From an uncultured Bacteroides sp. (GTDB lineage Bacteria; Bacteroidota; Bacteroidia; Bacteroidales; Bacteroidaceae), in the NCBI GenBank assembly GCA_959606905.1, contig CAUHML010000182.1, positions 1 through 6,060 on the forward strand: a stretch of 6,060 bases of DNA, written 5' to 3'. Below the pieces are notes generated by a model. It was not told where the DNA came from, searched no databases, and saw only the letters and a list, made by a program, of their open reading frames with translations. Positions 1 through 6,060 of the stretch are shown here, one piece after another. Every line of letters starts with the position of its first letter. Position 1 is the stretch's first letter. The position numbers were made by a program, and so were the translations under genes.

Positions 1-514
1 TGCGATACGTTATTACGTTATCACGCAAATCACTCTTACGCAAATAAGCGAGATCCACAAATGGCATACCACGAAGCGAAAACATCAGAATAAATAACTC
101 TTGCGCCTGATATACCGCTAATGGCACACCGGACGTACGAGACAATTTTGCAAATACCTTTTTCATATCTTCATCGCCCAATGCACGTTTATGGTCGGCA
201 CGAGTACCGGTATAAACAGAACGGAACAGATGAGGTACATAAGAAGCTTTCCGAAGATCAACGGCACGATTGTAAACCGCACGAAACGTGCGCAAATAAG
301 TGGAAACGGTGTTCCAACTGCAACCACGACTGCGAAGATATACTTCAAATCCCTTTAACCACTCCGGACTCACTTCATCAAAGGTGAAGTCCACTTTCCC
401 ACTATAAGCAATGATGGCATTCAGACTGCTACGATAGACGTGCGCAGTACCGAAGTTTCCCTCCACCTGTAGCCCGTTAGCTACCTGCTTCATAAATGTT
501 AATACTTTCAACAT
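1..514 (-). CDS. Tyrosine-type site-specific recombinase (integrase/DNA invertase family), C-terminus outside window
   Basis: The reading frame is open from an ATG at 514 to the left edge, giving 171 residues without a stop. Residues about 5-90 look like the SAM-like core-binding domain of phage-integrase proteins (for example the segment WLKGFEVYLRSRG, then WNTVSTYLRTFRAVYNRAV). A linker leads into the catalytic domain. The box I motif FSLRGMPFVDLAYLRKSDL is clear, and R148 is the likely first catalytic arginine. The remaining catalytic residues, including the tyrosine nucleophile, lie outside the window, so activity cannot be judged. There is no separate N-terminal arm-binding domain, as in XerC/D-like recombinases and the DNA invertases common in Bacteroides. 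A second in-frame ATG at 493 is possible but would shorten the first helix. The gene lies downstream of groEL on the same strand behind a strong terminator, so it is probably transcribed separately. Whether it inverts local DNA or belongs to an integrated element is not decidable here. Confidence 0.9.
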   Translation of the reverse strand, partial: MLKVLTFMKQVANGLQVEGNFGTAHVYRSSLNAIIAYSGKVDFTFDEVSPEWLKGFEVYLRSRGCSWNTVSTYLRTFRAVYNRAVDLRKASYVPHLFRSVYTGTRADHKRALGDEDMKKVFAKLSRTSGVPLAVYQAQELFILMFSLRGMPFVDLAYLRKSDLRDNVITYR

Positions 515-552
515 CTCACTTTTATTAATAAATTTGATTCTAAATATACGAA

Positions 553-574
553 GTATTCTCATTACTAAGAATAC
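553..574. repeat. Inverted repeat upstream of the recombinase gene
   Basis: GTATTCT (553-559) and AGAATAC (568-574) are perfect 7-bp inverted arms around an 8-nt spacer. If the arms are extended to 11 bp (549-559 and 568-578), 9 of 11 positions still match. The arm and spacer sizes resemble the core site of a tyrosine recombinase, but a repressor operator has the same look. The repeat lies about 40-60 nt upstream of the recombinase ATG. It sits just behind a weak minus-strand -7-like box (TATATTTA, 548-541), where it could control transcription of the gene. Confidence 0.6.
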
Positions 575-639
575 GTTGACCAAACAAAATATAAAGCAAG
601 GATGTTTTGAAAAGATCAATTTGCAGAATAGATTGATAA

Positions 640-679
640 TAAAAAGAACGAGGGTACCCTTTTCGGACACCCTCGTTTT
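640..679 (-). terminator. Rho-independent terminator of groES-groEL
   Basis: Read on the minus strand, the arms at 677-665 and 659-647 pair over 13 bp (11 Watson-Crick pairs and 2 G-U) around a GAAAA loop. A CTTTTTATTAT tract follows. It begins 28 nt after the groEL stop. In the plus direction there is only a short T run (676-679), so it works mainly for leftward transcription. It insulates the recombinase gene from the very active chaperonin operon. Confidence 0.92.
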
Positions 680-704
680 CATATTCATTCAGCGAAAGCC
701 GGAA

Positions 705-2381
<1,677 letters not shown>

Positions 2382-2385
2382 TTAA

Positions 2386-2658
2386 TTAACCCAAAACAGC
2401 GAGAACATCGCTCTGACGCATAATCAGATATTTAGTACCTTCAACGTCAAGTTCTGTTCCGGCATATTTACCATAAAGAACTGTATCGCCTACTTTCAAT
2501 ACCATTTCTTCGTCTTTCGTACCGTGACCTATTGCCACAACTTCACCTTTCAAAGGTTTTTCTTTTGCTGTATCAGGGATAATGATACCACCAATTGTTT
2601 TTTCTTCTGCAGGTGCAGGGAGGATAAGCACTCTGTCTGCTAATGGTTTAATGTTCAT
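2386..2658 (-). CDS. groES: Co-chaperonin GroES (10 kDa, Hsp10)
   Basis: GroES forms the seven-membered lid that closes the GroEL chamber in the cytoplasm and helps time ATP-driven release of substrate. The protein has 90 residues, in the normal range of 90-100. The N-terminal strand reads [14 protein letters not shown]. The mobile loop that touches GroEL is [18 protein letters not shown] (about residues 18-35), with the hydrophobic GGIII contact patch. The motif GEVVAIGHG and the closing segments [18 protein letters not shown] and [13 protein letters not shown] are all present. It is the first gene of the chaperonin operon, with groEL 43 nt downstream. Its leader is about 90 nt long if the candidate promoter at 2750-2779 is right. 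No CIRCE element (the HrcA operator found before many groES genes) is present. Confidence 0.98.
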   Translation of the reverse strand: MNIKPLADRVLILPAPAEEKTIGGIIIPDTAKEKPLKGEVVAIGHGTKDEEMVLKVGDTVLYGKYAGTELDVEGTKYLIMRQSDVLAVLG

Positions 2659-2703
2659 AGTTACTTGTTATATTTTAGTTATACATTTAATAGTAGATGT
2701 TAC

Positions 2704-2721
2704 CCGCCATTTTTCAGGCGG
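2704..2721 (-). other. GC-rich hairpin in the groES leader
   Basis: CCGCC (2704-2708) and GGCGG (2717-2721) pair around an 8-nt loop. The stem stands out in an otherwise AT-rich leader and lies about 46 nt upstream of the groES start. No T tract follows in either direction, so it is not a terminator. It could be a 5'-end stabiliser of the mRNA or a structural control element. Only its base pairing supports it. Confidence 0.45.
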
Positions 2722-2749
2722 AACGCTAAAGTTATTGCGAAAAGCGTGC

Positions 2750-2779
2750 CAAAGTAAATAAATGATTCTTTGTCAGAAA
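2750..2779 (-). promoter_or_regulatory. Candidate groES promoter
   Basis: On the minus strand TTACTTTG (2757-2750) matches 7 of 8 positions of the Bacteroides -7 box TAnnTTTG. TTTC (2779-2776) lies 18 nt upstream in the -33 position. The transcript would start near 2743 and give a leader of about 85-90 nt. Both boxes are imperfect, which would fit a gene that needs an alternative or regulated sigma factor, but a different start site is possible. Confidence 0.4.
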
Positions 2780-2802
2780 TAGACTGACAAAATGACTGAC
2801 AA
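2769..2802. repeat. Dyad plus extra half-site between divergent promoters
   Basis: TTTGTCAG (2769-2776) and CTGACAAA (2784-2791) are perfect 8-bp inverted arms with a 7-nt spacer. A further copy of the right arm in direct orientation (GACTGACAA at 2782-2790 and again at 2794-2802) follows 12 bp later. The cluster lies over the -33 side of the candidate groES promoter and just upstream of the -33 region of the plus-strand transpeptidase promoter, so a bound protein could act on both. Confidence 0.6.
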
Positions 2803-2832
2803 CTTGCATTGTATGGCAAAAAAGTATATTTG
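2803..2832 (+). promoter_or_regulatory. Promoter of the L,D-transpeptidase gene
   Basis: TATATTTG (2825-2832) is a perfect match to the Bacteroides -7 box TAnnTTTG. CTTG (2803-2806) sits 18 nt upstream as a 3-of-4 match to the -33 TTTG. The transcript should start about 2838-2840, leaving a leader of about 65 nt before the ATG at 2903. Confidence 0.7.
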
Positions 2833-2902
2833 TCACCTACTTTTTAAACAAAACAAAAGGATTATTCCTTATAATGACGTATATTCGTAAACGAACCATC
2901 AA

Positions 2903-3949
2903 ATGCACTGTATAAATAATATGAATGGAATAGCATCCGGCCTCATCATCGCCTCTTGCGTCTTCTACTCCTGCACTTCGCGTACAGGAGAGATTTCTCC
3001 TGTACACGAACAACAAACAGACTCGCTGTCACAGGATACAATAGTTCAACCCGAGGTTAAACCTGTTAATAAAAAACTCACGGCAGAGCAGATAGAAATC
3101 TCCAAAGATTTATTGTATGATCAATACACATTGGAAGACACCTATCCTTATAAAGACACTACCCGGCAGTTTCAGTGGGATAAAATCAAAGAACAGCTGG
3201 CCTTGCTCGAAAATATACAGTTGCAGCCTTCCACCTGGGCTATTCTCCAGAATTACAAAAACAGAAATGGAGAAGCACCACTTGTGAGAAGTTTCAAAAG
3301 AAACGCTTACGGACGAGTGGCAGATACTCTTGGCATAGAACGTTACCAATCCGTTCCGCTTTATCTATTGACTGACACATTAGTACCCGAACGTTACGGA
3401 CAGGATGGGGAATTAACCCGTTTTATCGAAGATGGAGAGAAATTCATAAAAGCAGAGCCAATGTTTACCGGAGATGAATGGATGATTCCTAAAAAATATG
3501 TCAAAGTAATCGGAGATACGATTGTTTTTAACAAAGCTGTTTTCGTAGACCGCCACAATCAGAATATCGCTTCTCTTGAACGTAGCGGAAAAGGGCAATG
3601 GGTGGTTCGCAGTATGAATCCTTCCACTACGGGACGTCATCTGCCCCCGTATGCACAGGAAACTCCTTTAGGAATGTTTGTTTTACAGGAAAAGAAAGTA
3701 AAAATGGTATTTCTAAAAGACGGCTCGAAAGAAACGGGAGGTTATGCTCCTTATGCGAGTCGTTTCACGGACGGGGCCTATATTCACGGAGTACCGGTCA
3801 ATGCTCCCCGCAAGACGCAGATAGAATATAGTCCGTCGTTGGGAACTACTCCACGCTCACACATGTGCGTGCGGAATGCAACTTCCCATGCCAAGTTTAT
3901 CTATGACTGGGCCCCCGTAAATGGAACTATTATTTTTGTATTGGAATAA
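2903..3949 (+). CDS. L,D-transpeptidase (YkuD domain) lipoprotein
   Basis: L,D-transpeptidases form 3-3 cross-links in peptidoglycan, or attach proteins or exchange residues on the stem peptide, through a catalytic cysteine outside the cytoplasmic membrane. The 348-residue protein has a hydrophobic start (GLIIASCVFYSC). Either C19 (in IASC, the better lipobox) or C24 could be lipidated. A polar linker follows to about residue 55. The C-terminal YkuD domain shows ETPLGMF, IHG (H295) and SHMCVRN with catalytic C322. The usual family motif has Gly after the His (S/T-H-G-C); here it is Met321. Residues about 60-220 precede the domain and match nothing I can name. An in-frame ATG at 2921 is an alternative start. 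An in-frame stop at 2888-2890 rules out anything longer. The gene is divergent from groES and has its own promoter. The exact substrate cannot be read from sequence. Confidence 0.9.
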   Translation: MHCINNMNGIASGLIIASCVFYSCTSRTGEISPVHEQQTDSLSQDTIVQPEVKPVNKKLTAEQIEISKDLLYDQYTLEDTYPYKDTTRQFQWDKIKEQLALLENIQLQPSTWAILQNYKNRNGEAPLVRSFKRNAYGRVADTLGIERYQSVPLYLLTDTLVPERYGQDGELTRFIEDGEKFIKAEPMFTGDEWMIPKKYVKVIGDTIVFNKAVFVDRHNQNIASLERSGKGQWVVRSMNPSTTGRHLPPYAQETPLGMFVLQEKKVKMVFLKDGSKETGGYAPYASRFTDGAYIHGVPVNAPRKTQIEYSPSLGTTPRSHMCVRNATSHAKFIYDWAPVNGTIIFVLE

Positions 3950-4054
3950 CCGTTGAACAAATCAGCATCGCCATTCCCTGATTCTTATTATCTATCTTAT
4001 GAAATATGGTTAGAAAACATATTCTCTATAAGGAGGAAACTTACTTTCTTCCTT

Positions 4055-4073
4055 GGGAAAAGTTGCTTTTCCC
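4055..4073. terminator. Hairpin downstream of the transpeptidase gene, possible terminator
   Basis: GGGAAAA (4055-4061) and TTTTCCC (4067-4073) form a perfect 7-bp stem with a 5-nt loop, about 105 nt after the plus-strand stop. Only TTAT follows, so it is a weak intrinsic terminator at best. An even weaker 6-bp stem (AATCAG/CTGATT, 3960-3983) with a T-rich tail is closer to the stop. Either could end the transpeptidase mRNA. Confidence 0.4.
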
Positions 4074-4085
4074 TTATCCCAAACT

Positions 4086-4169
4086 ATAACTGCAAGTTCC
4101 GGTTATAAAACTGCAACTTTCAGTTATGTAATCAAAAGTTTCAGTTATATAATCAGAACTTATGGTTAT
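4086..4169. repeat. Four tandem 21-bp dyad repeats
   Basis: GTTAT recurs at 4102, 4123, 4144 and 4165, spaced exactly 21 bp, and the flanking bases align into four units (4086-4106, 4107-4127, 4128-4148, 4149-4169). Each unit ends in a form of CAGTTAT. Units 1, 2 and 4 begin with its near-complement (ATAACTG, AAAACTG, ATAATCA), so each is itself an imperfect inverted repeat around a 7-nt centre containing AAGTT, AACTT or the like. Unit 3 has the poorest left arm. The units are diverged and lack unique spacers, so this is not CRISPR. The array lies between convergent genes, not in an obvious promoter. I know no confirmed function. Confidence 0.8.
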
Positions 4170-4200
4170 AGTTTATCTTATACTCTAAACAAGTTTTCTC

Positions 4201-4225
4201 CCTATGCAAAAGAAGTTGGCATAGG
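4201..4225. repeat. 7-bp inverted repeat in the convergent gap
   Basis: CCTATGC (4201-4207) and GCATAGG (4219-4225) are perfect inverted arms with an 11-nt loop. No T tract follows in either direction. Together with the tandem repeats and terminators it is the recognisable content of the 388-nt gap 3950-4337, in which I see no convincing gene. Confidence 0.5.
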
Positions 4226-4255
4226 ATGAAAAGAAACTTACCTATACGTACTTGA

Positions 4256-4296
4256 GAGAGAAAACAAAGAGGTCCGAACTCTTCAGTCCAGACCTC
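4256..4296 (-). terminator. Strong terminator of the exported helical-protein gene (distal)
   Basis: On the minus strand, 4296-4285 and 4280-4269 pair over 12 bp (10 Watson-Crick pairs and 2 G-U) around a GAAG loop, followed by TTTGTTTTCTCTC. In the plus direction no T tract follows, so it stops leftward transcription and protects the convergent region from the minus-strand unit. Confidence 0.9.
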
Positions 4297-4303
4297 CAAT
4301 TAT

Positions 4304-4324
4304 AAAAAGGGATTTCTTTATCCC
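4304..4324 (-). terminator. Proximal terminator after the exported helical-protein gene
   Basis: GGGAT and ATCCC form a 5-bp stem with a 6-nt loop, followed by TTTTTATAATT on the minus strand, only 14 nt after the stop at 4338. It is weaker than the hairpin that follows about 10 bp further on. Together they form a tandem terminator. Confidence 0.6.
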
Positions 4325-4337
4325 AGATGATCTCTTA

Positions 4338-5066
4338 TCAATCAAATATCTTCTCTCTTTTATTTTCTCCGGTTTCACTCAACCCATACTTTGCCCTCGT
4401 TATATTCTGAATTATCTCTCTCTGTACACTTTCCAATGCACTTATTTCTTTTTGTAATAACTCCAAGGCAGAACCTTTCTGCAATAAATAAGACCGTTCA
4501 GTATATTTTATATAAGAAGTCGGAATCTCCTGCTTCTTTTCTTTATAATAGGCAATCGCATATCGCAAAGCTTCCGATCTATATTTGCAGACAGCCTTTC
4601 GTTCGGCATAGTACAAATCTTTATAAGCATTCTCTTCACTTCTCAACTTTTTCCAGAATGCAGAAAAGGCTGTTGATACAGCATCTTTCTCTTCCTTGGT
4701 TACCGCTTCTTTTTGCTTCTTCACCAGATCTTTATATTCTTTGTATGTATTTAAAAACTTATCCAGTTCCTCTTTATTGGCTTTATGTTCCAGACGATAA
4801 GTCTCCAAAGAAGCAGGACGCTCATATTCGACAACCTGTTGCAGATAAGGCAAATCATTCCAACTTATATATTTATTGTTTGCTTCACAATAATCTGCGT
4901 AAGCAGCTGCAAGCTGCCAACTATATTCTTTTGTCTTTTGACTCAATTCCTCGTTGATGGCGGACAAGTTCTTTTCCATCTCTTTCAAGTCCTGTGCTAA
5001 TACCGCTTGCATACTTCCCCATCCGGAGAGAAACAAACAAAGCATACTCCATAAAACTGTTTTCAT
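4338..5066 (-). CDS. Exported alpha-helical protein of unknown function
   Basis: I do not recognise this 242-residue protein. It starts with a type I signal peptide: K2, hydrophobic core about residues 4-19, and a VLA-Q cleavage site after A24. There is no lipobox, so the mature form is likely periplasmic and soluble. The rest is rich in Lys, Glu, Tyr and Leu and predicted by eye to be nearly all helical with coiled-coil stretches (about 26-50, 95-160 and 195-225). The mature part has two cysteines (C60 and C160), which could pair. There is a short Pro-containing turn near 83 and another near 182. The gene has its own consensus promoter in the 59-bp gap behind the NUDIX gene and ends in two tandem terminators, so it can be expressed as a single-gene unit. 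A DNA-binding or enzyme motif is not visible. Confidence 0.85.
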   Translation of the reverse strand: MKTVLWSMLCLFLSGWGSMQAVLAQDLKEMEKNLSAINEELSQKTKEYSWQLAAAYADYCEANNKYISWNDLPYLQQVVEYERPASLETYRLEHKANKEELDKFLNTYKEYKDLVKKQKEAVTKEEKDAVSTAFSAFWKKLRSEENAYKDLYYAERKAVCKYRSEALRYAIAYYKEKKQEIPTSYIKYTERSYLLQKGSALELLQKEISALESVQREIIQNITRAKYGLSETGENKREKIFD

Positions 5067-5089
5067 AATAAGATGATTTAAATTTTCTC

Positions 5090-5120
5090 CAAAGTTATTG
5101 TTTCTCTACAGAATTCCAAA
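5090..5120 (-). promoter_or_regulatory. Consensus Bacteroides promoter of the exported helical-protein gene
   Basis: On the minus strand TTTG (5120-5117) and TAACTTTG (5097-5090) match both boxes of the Bacteroides housekeeping promoter perfectly, with a 19-nt spacer. The start should be near 5084, giving a leader of only about 18 nt before the ATG at 5066. The -33 box is just past the NUDIX stop codon. Confidence 0.88.
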
Positions 5121-5125
5121 CACAA

Positions 5126-5674
5126 TTACAGATTTGCGATATATTTCCATAATGGAGCAGCATTCAGCGCTTGCATAATTTCGTTCTTATCGAGCAGACT
5201 TCTCACCTCTTCCAATGTGAGCAGATGGACGGTGATATCTTCAGTAGCTTCCAGATGCTGATGGTCTATCAGTTCCACGTCTGTGGCAAGAAAGCAGTAA
5301 GTCAGATTGGTATGAGTGCTCGGATTAGCGGAAATCACCATATACTCTTGCCAGTTTCCTTTTCCGTAGCCCGTTTCTTCCCACAATTCACGCTGGGCGG
5401 ACACCAACGGCGAAGCATCTTCCTTCTCGCAGACACCGGCACAGAGTTCATAACAAGTTCGTTCGATTCCCGGACGGTACTGGCGGACAAAAACGAATTG
5501 ACCATCTTTAGTAATGGCAATGGTATTTACCCAGTCGGGATACTCAAGGATATAATACTCGGGGATATGATTCCCATTGGGAAGTAACATATCTTCGCAA
5601 CGCACAGTCAGCCATGGACGGCGAAATAGATATTTGCTACTTACCGTTTTCCAGGCTTTATTCTTCTCTTCCAT
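5126..5674 (-). CDS. NUDIX hydrolase, ADP-ribose pyrophosphatase-like
   Basis: NUDIX enzymes cleave nucleoside diphosphates linked to another group, using divalent metal ions. The 182-residue protein has the metal-binding core RELWEETGY (95-103, with E96, E99 and E100) and the upstream glycine G80. The box carries one extra residue between G80 and R95 and has Ala where the first Glu of the consensus G-x5-E-x7-REUxEExGU would lie, but the catalytic REUxEE part is intact. The motif FVRQYRPG (62-69) followed by YELCAG (75-80) resembles ADP-ribose and ADP-sugar pyrophosphatases (VRQYR...ELPAG), so I favour that class. The substrate cannot be fixed by sequence alone. It is a cytoplasmic enzyme without a signal peptide. 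It lies 68 nt behind the small membrane-protein gene and 59 nt ahead of the exported protein gene, all on the same strand, so some read-through is possible. Confidence 0.93.
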   Translation of the reverse strand: MEEKNKAWKTVSSKYLFRRPWLTVRCEDMLLPNGNHIPEYYILEYPDWVNTIAITKDGQFVFVRQYRPGIERTCYELCAGVCEKEDASPLVSAQRELWEETGYGKGNWQEYMVISANPSTHTNLTYCFLATDVELIDHQHLEATEDITVHLLTLEEVRSLLDKNEIMQALNAAPLWKYIANL

Positions 5675-5694
5675 AAGATTTGTTTTTCTCCCGG

Positions 5695-5702
5695 CAAAAA
5701 TA
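5695..5702 (-). promoter_or_regulatory. Candidate -7 box of the NUDIX gene
   Basis: TATTTTTG (5702-5695 on the minus strand) fits TAnnTTTG fully and would start a transcript near 5688, about 14 nt before the ATG. No TTTG is found at the expected -33 distance, so the NUDIX gene could instead be read from the promoter of the upstream small gene. Confidence 0.4.
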
Positions 5703-5742
5703 CGAATTCCTCCGGATTATCCTACCTTTCGGTTGCTTGTTT

Positions 5743-5916
5743 TTATTCGTCTGTGTCGATACAAGTGATCTCTATCTCATGTATCTGCTCCAAGTATTTT
5801 TTGGTAGAGCTTACCAAAGAACTTCCCATGTAGAATAAAAACATCAGGCTGATAATAACCATCAATGCGCCAATCATGGCAAAACGACTACGTTGCTCGA
5901 AAATACTGCTATTCAT
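5743..5916 (-). CDS. Small single-pass membrane protein, unknown function
   Basis: The product is a 57-residue protein that I do not recognise. Residues 1-11 are short and polar with R9 and R11. One hydrophobic helix follows (about 13-35, MIGALMVIISLMFLFYMG at its core). The tail 38-57 is charged and mostly acidic, ends in DTDE and contains one cysteine (C52). The positive-inside rule weakly favours N-terminus in the cytoplasm. The start is the ATG at 5916: it has a textbook Shine-Dalgarno (AGAGGAGG, 5931-5924) 7 nt upstream. A longer frame from a GTG at 5946 would place the ribosome site inside the gene and start upstream of the predicted transcript start. It is the first gene of the minus-strand group, 68 nt ahead of the NUDIX gene. 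Confidence 0.7.
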   Translation of the reverse strand: MNSSIFEQRSRFAMIGALMVIISLMFLFYMGSSLVSSTKKYLEQIHEIEITCIDTDE

Positions 5917-5923
5917 AACTCTG

Positions 5924-5931
5924 CCTCCTCT
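5924..5931 (-). promoter_or_regulatory. Shine-Dalgarno that decides the start at 5916
   Basis: AGAGGAGG with a 7-nt gap to the ATG is complementary to the 3' end of 16S rRNA. The other gene starts in this window lack such a site, as is usual for Bacteroidetes, so it marks the true start of the small membrane protein and is unusual for its surroundings. Confidence 0.75.
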
Positions 5932-5948
5932 AAGTTTTTTGTCCACTA

Positions 5949-5956
5949 CAAAGATA
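5949..5956 (-). promoter_or_regulatory. -7 box of the small membrane-protein gene
   Basis: TATCTTTG (5956-5949, minus strand) is a perfect Bacteroides -7 box. A CTTT (5978-5975) 18 nt upstream is the best -33 candidate and is only a partial match. Transcription would begin near 5942, about 26 nt before the ATG at 5916. Confidence 0.6.
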
Positions 5957-6022
5957 ACACGCGAGGGCTACAAAAAAGTTACAAGAATGTTTCAAAAAAC
6001 TTAAATATTGAAATTCTGTTCG

Positions 6023-6030
6023 TATCTTTG
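6023..6030 (+). promoter_or_regulatory. -7 box of a rightward gene outside the window
   Basis: TATCTTTG (6023-6030) matches the -7 consensus. The -33 region (about 6000-6003) is only CTTA. A transcript would start about 6036-6038, so the last 25 bases of the window are probably the leader of a plus-strand gene beyond the right edge. The -7 box lies about 70 bp from the minus-strand box at 5949-5956, making this a divergent promoter pair. Confidence 0.6.
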
Positions 6031-6060
6031 CACCAACTAACTAACAACCTCTTTATTACA

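Noticed and set aside
121..387. Plus-strand 88-residue open frame
   Set aside because: It lies within the recombinase coding region on the other strand, has no initiation signal and resembles no protein.
2659..2760. CIRCE/HrcA operator before groES
   Set aside because: No TTAGCACTC-N9-GAGTGCTAA-like dyad is present. The only clear dyad nearby (2769-2791) has a different sequence.
4086..4169. CRISPR array
   Set aside because: Repeats are directly adjacent, diverged and without unique spacers, and no cas genes are nearby.
3950..4337. A gene or small RNA in the convergent gap
   Set aside because: No open frame has a plausible start with coding character, and there is no promoter with a matching terminator. 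Only repeats, hairpins and terminators are supported.
4391..5000. Plus-strand open frames of 188 and 71 residues
   Set aside because: They are shadows of the minus-strand exported-protein gene, which has a signal peptide, a consensus promoter and terminators.
5703..5720. GGAGG-like sequence upstream of the NUDIX gene as its ribosome site
   Set aside because: It lies about 35 nt before the ATG and upstream of the predicted transcript start, too far to act in initiation.
5917..5946. Extension of the small membrane protein to a GTG at 5946
   Set aside because: The strong Shine-Dalgarno lies inside this extension, and the predicted transcript start (about 5942) is downstream of the GTG.

Overview
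The window looks like chromosome from a member of Bacteroidales, most probably Bacteroides or a close relative. The evidence is the Bacteroidetes-type promoter boxes (TAnnTTTG near -7, in one case with TTTG exactly 19 nt upstream), A-rich translation starts with almost no Shine-Dalgarno sequences, the character of the GroEL and GroES proteins, and a Bacteroides-style tyrosine recombinase. I do not call a species.

Layout. At the left edge (1-514, minus strand) is the N-terminal part of a tyrosine recombinase whose C-terminal half lies outside the window. A leader with an inverted repeat at 553-574 precedes it. A strong terminator (about 640-677) separates it from the groES-groEL operon, which also runs on the minus strand (groES 2386-2658, groEL 705-2342). 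The region 2659-2902 is a divergent control region: groES is transcribed leftward, and a plus-strand gene for a lipoprotein with an L,D-transpeptidase (YkuD) domain (2903-3949) is transcribed rightward. The gap 3950-4337 lies between convergent genes. It holds four tandem 21-bp dyad repeats, other inverted repeats, and two consecutive minus-strand terminators.

The right part is three minus-strand genes: a small single-pass membrane protein (5743-5916), an ADP-ribose-pyrophosphatase-like NUDIX hydrolase (5126-5674), and an exported helical protein of unknown function (4338-5066) with its own near-ideal promoter. At the right edge a plus-strand promoter (-7 box at 6023-6030) points at a gene outside the window.

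How the genes relate. GroES and GroEL form the essential folding chamber. The L,D-transpeptidase probably modifies peptidoglycan in the periplasm. The three right-hand genes share a strand, but their products suggest no common pathway. I see no clear new multigene system here. The points most worth checking are the recombinase with a dyad that could be a crossover site or operator, the 21-bp repeat array, the dyad between the groES and transpeptidase promoters, and the unknown exported helical protein.
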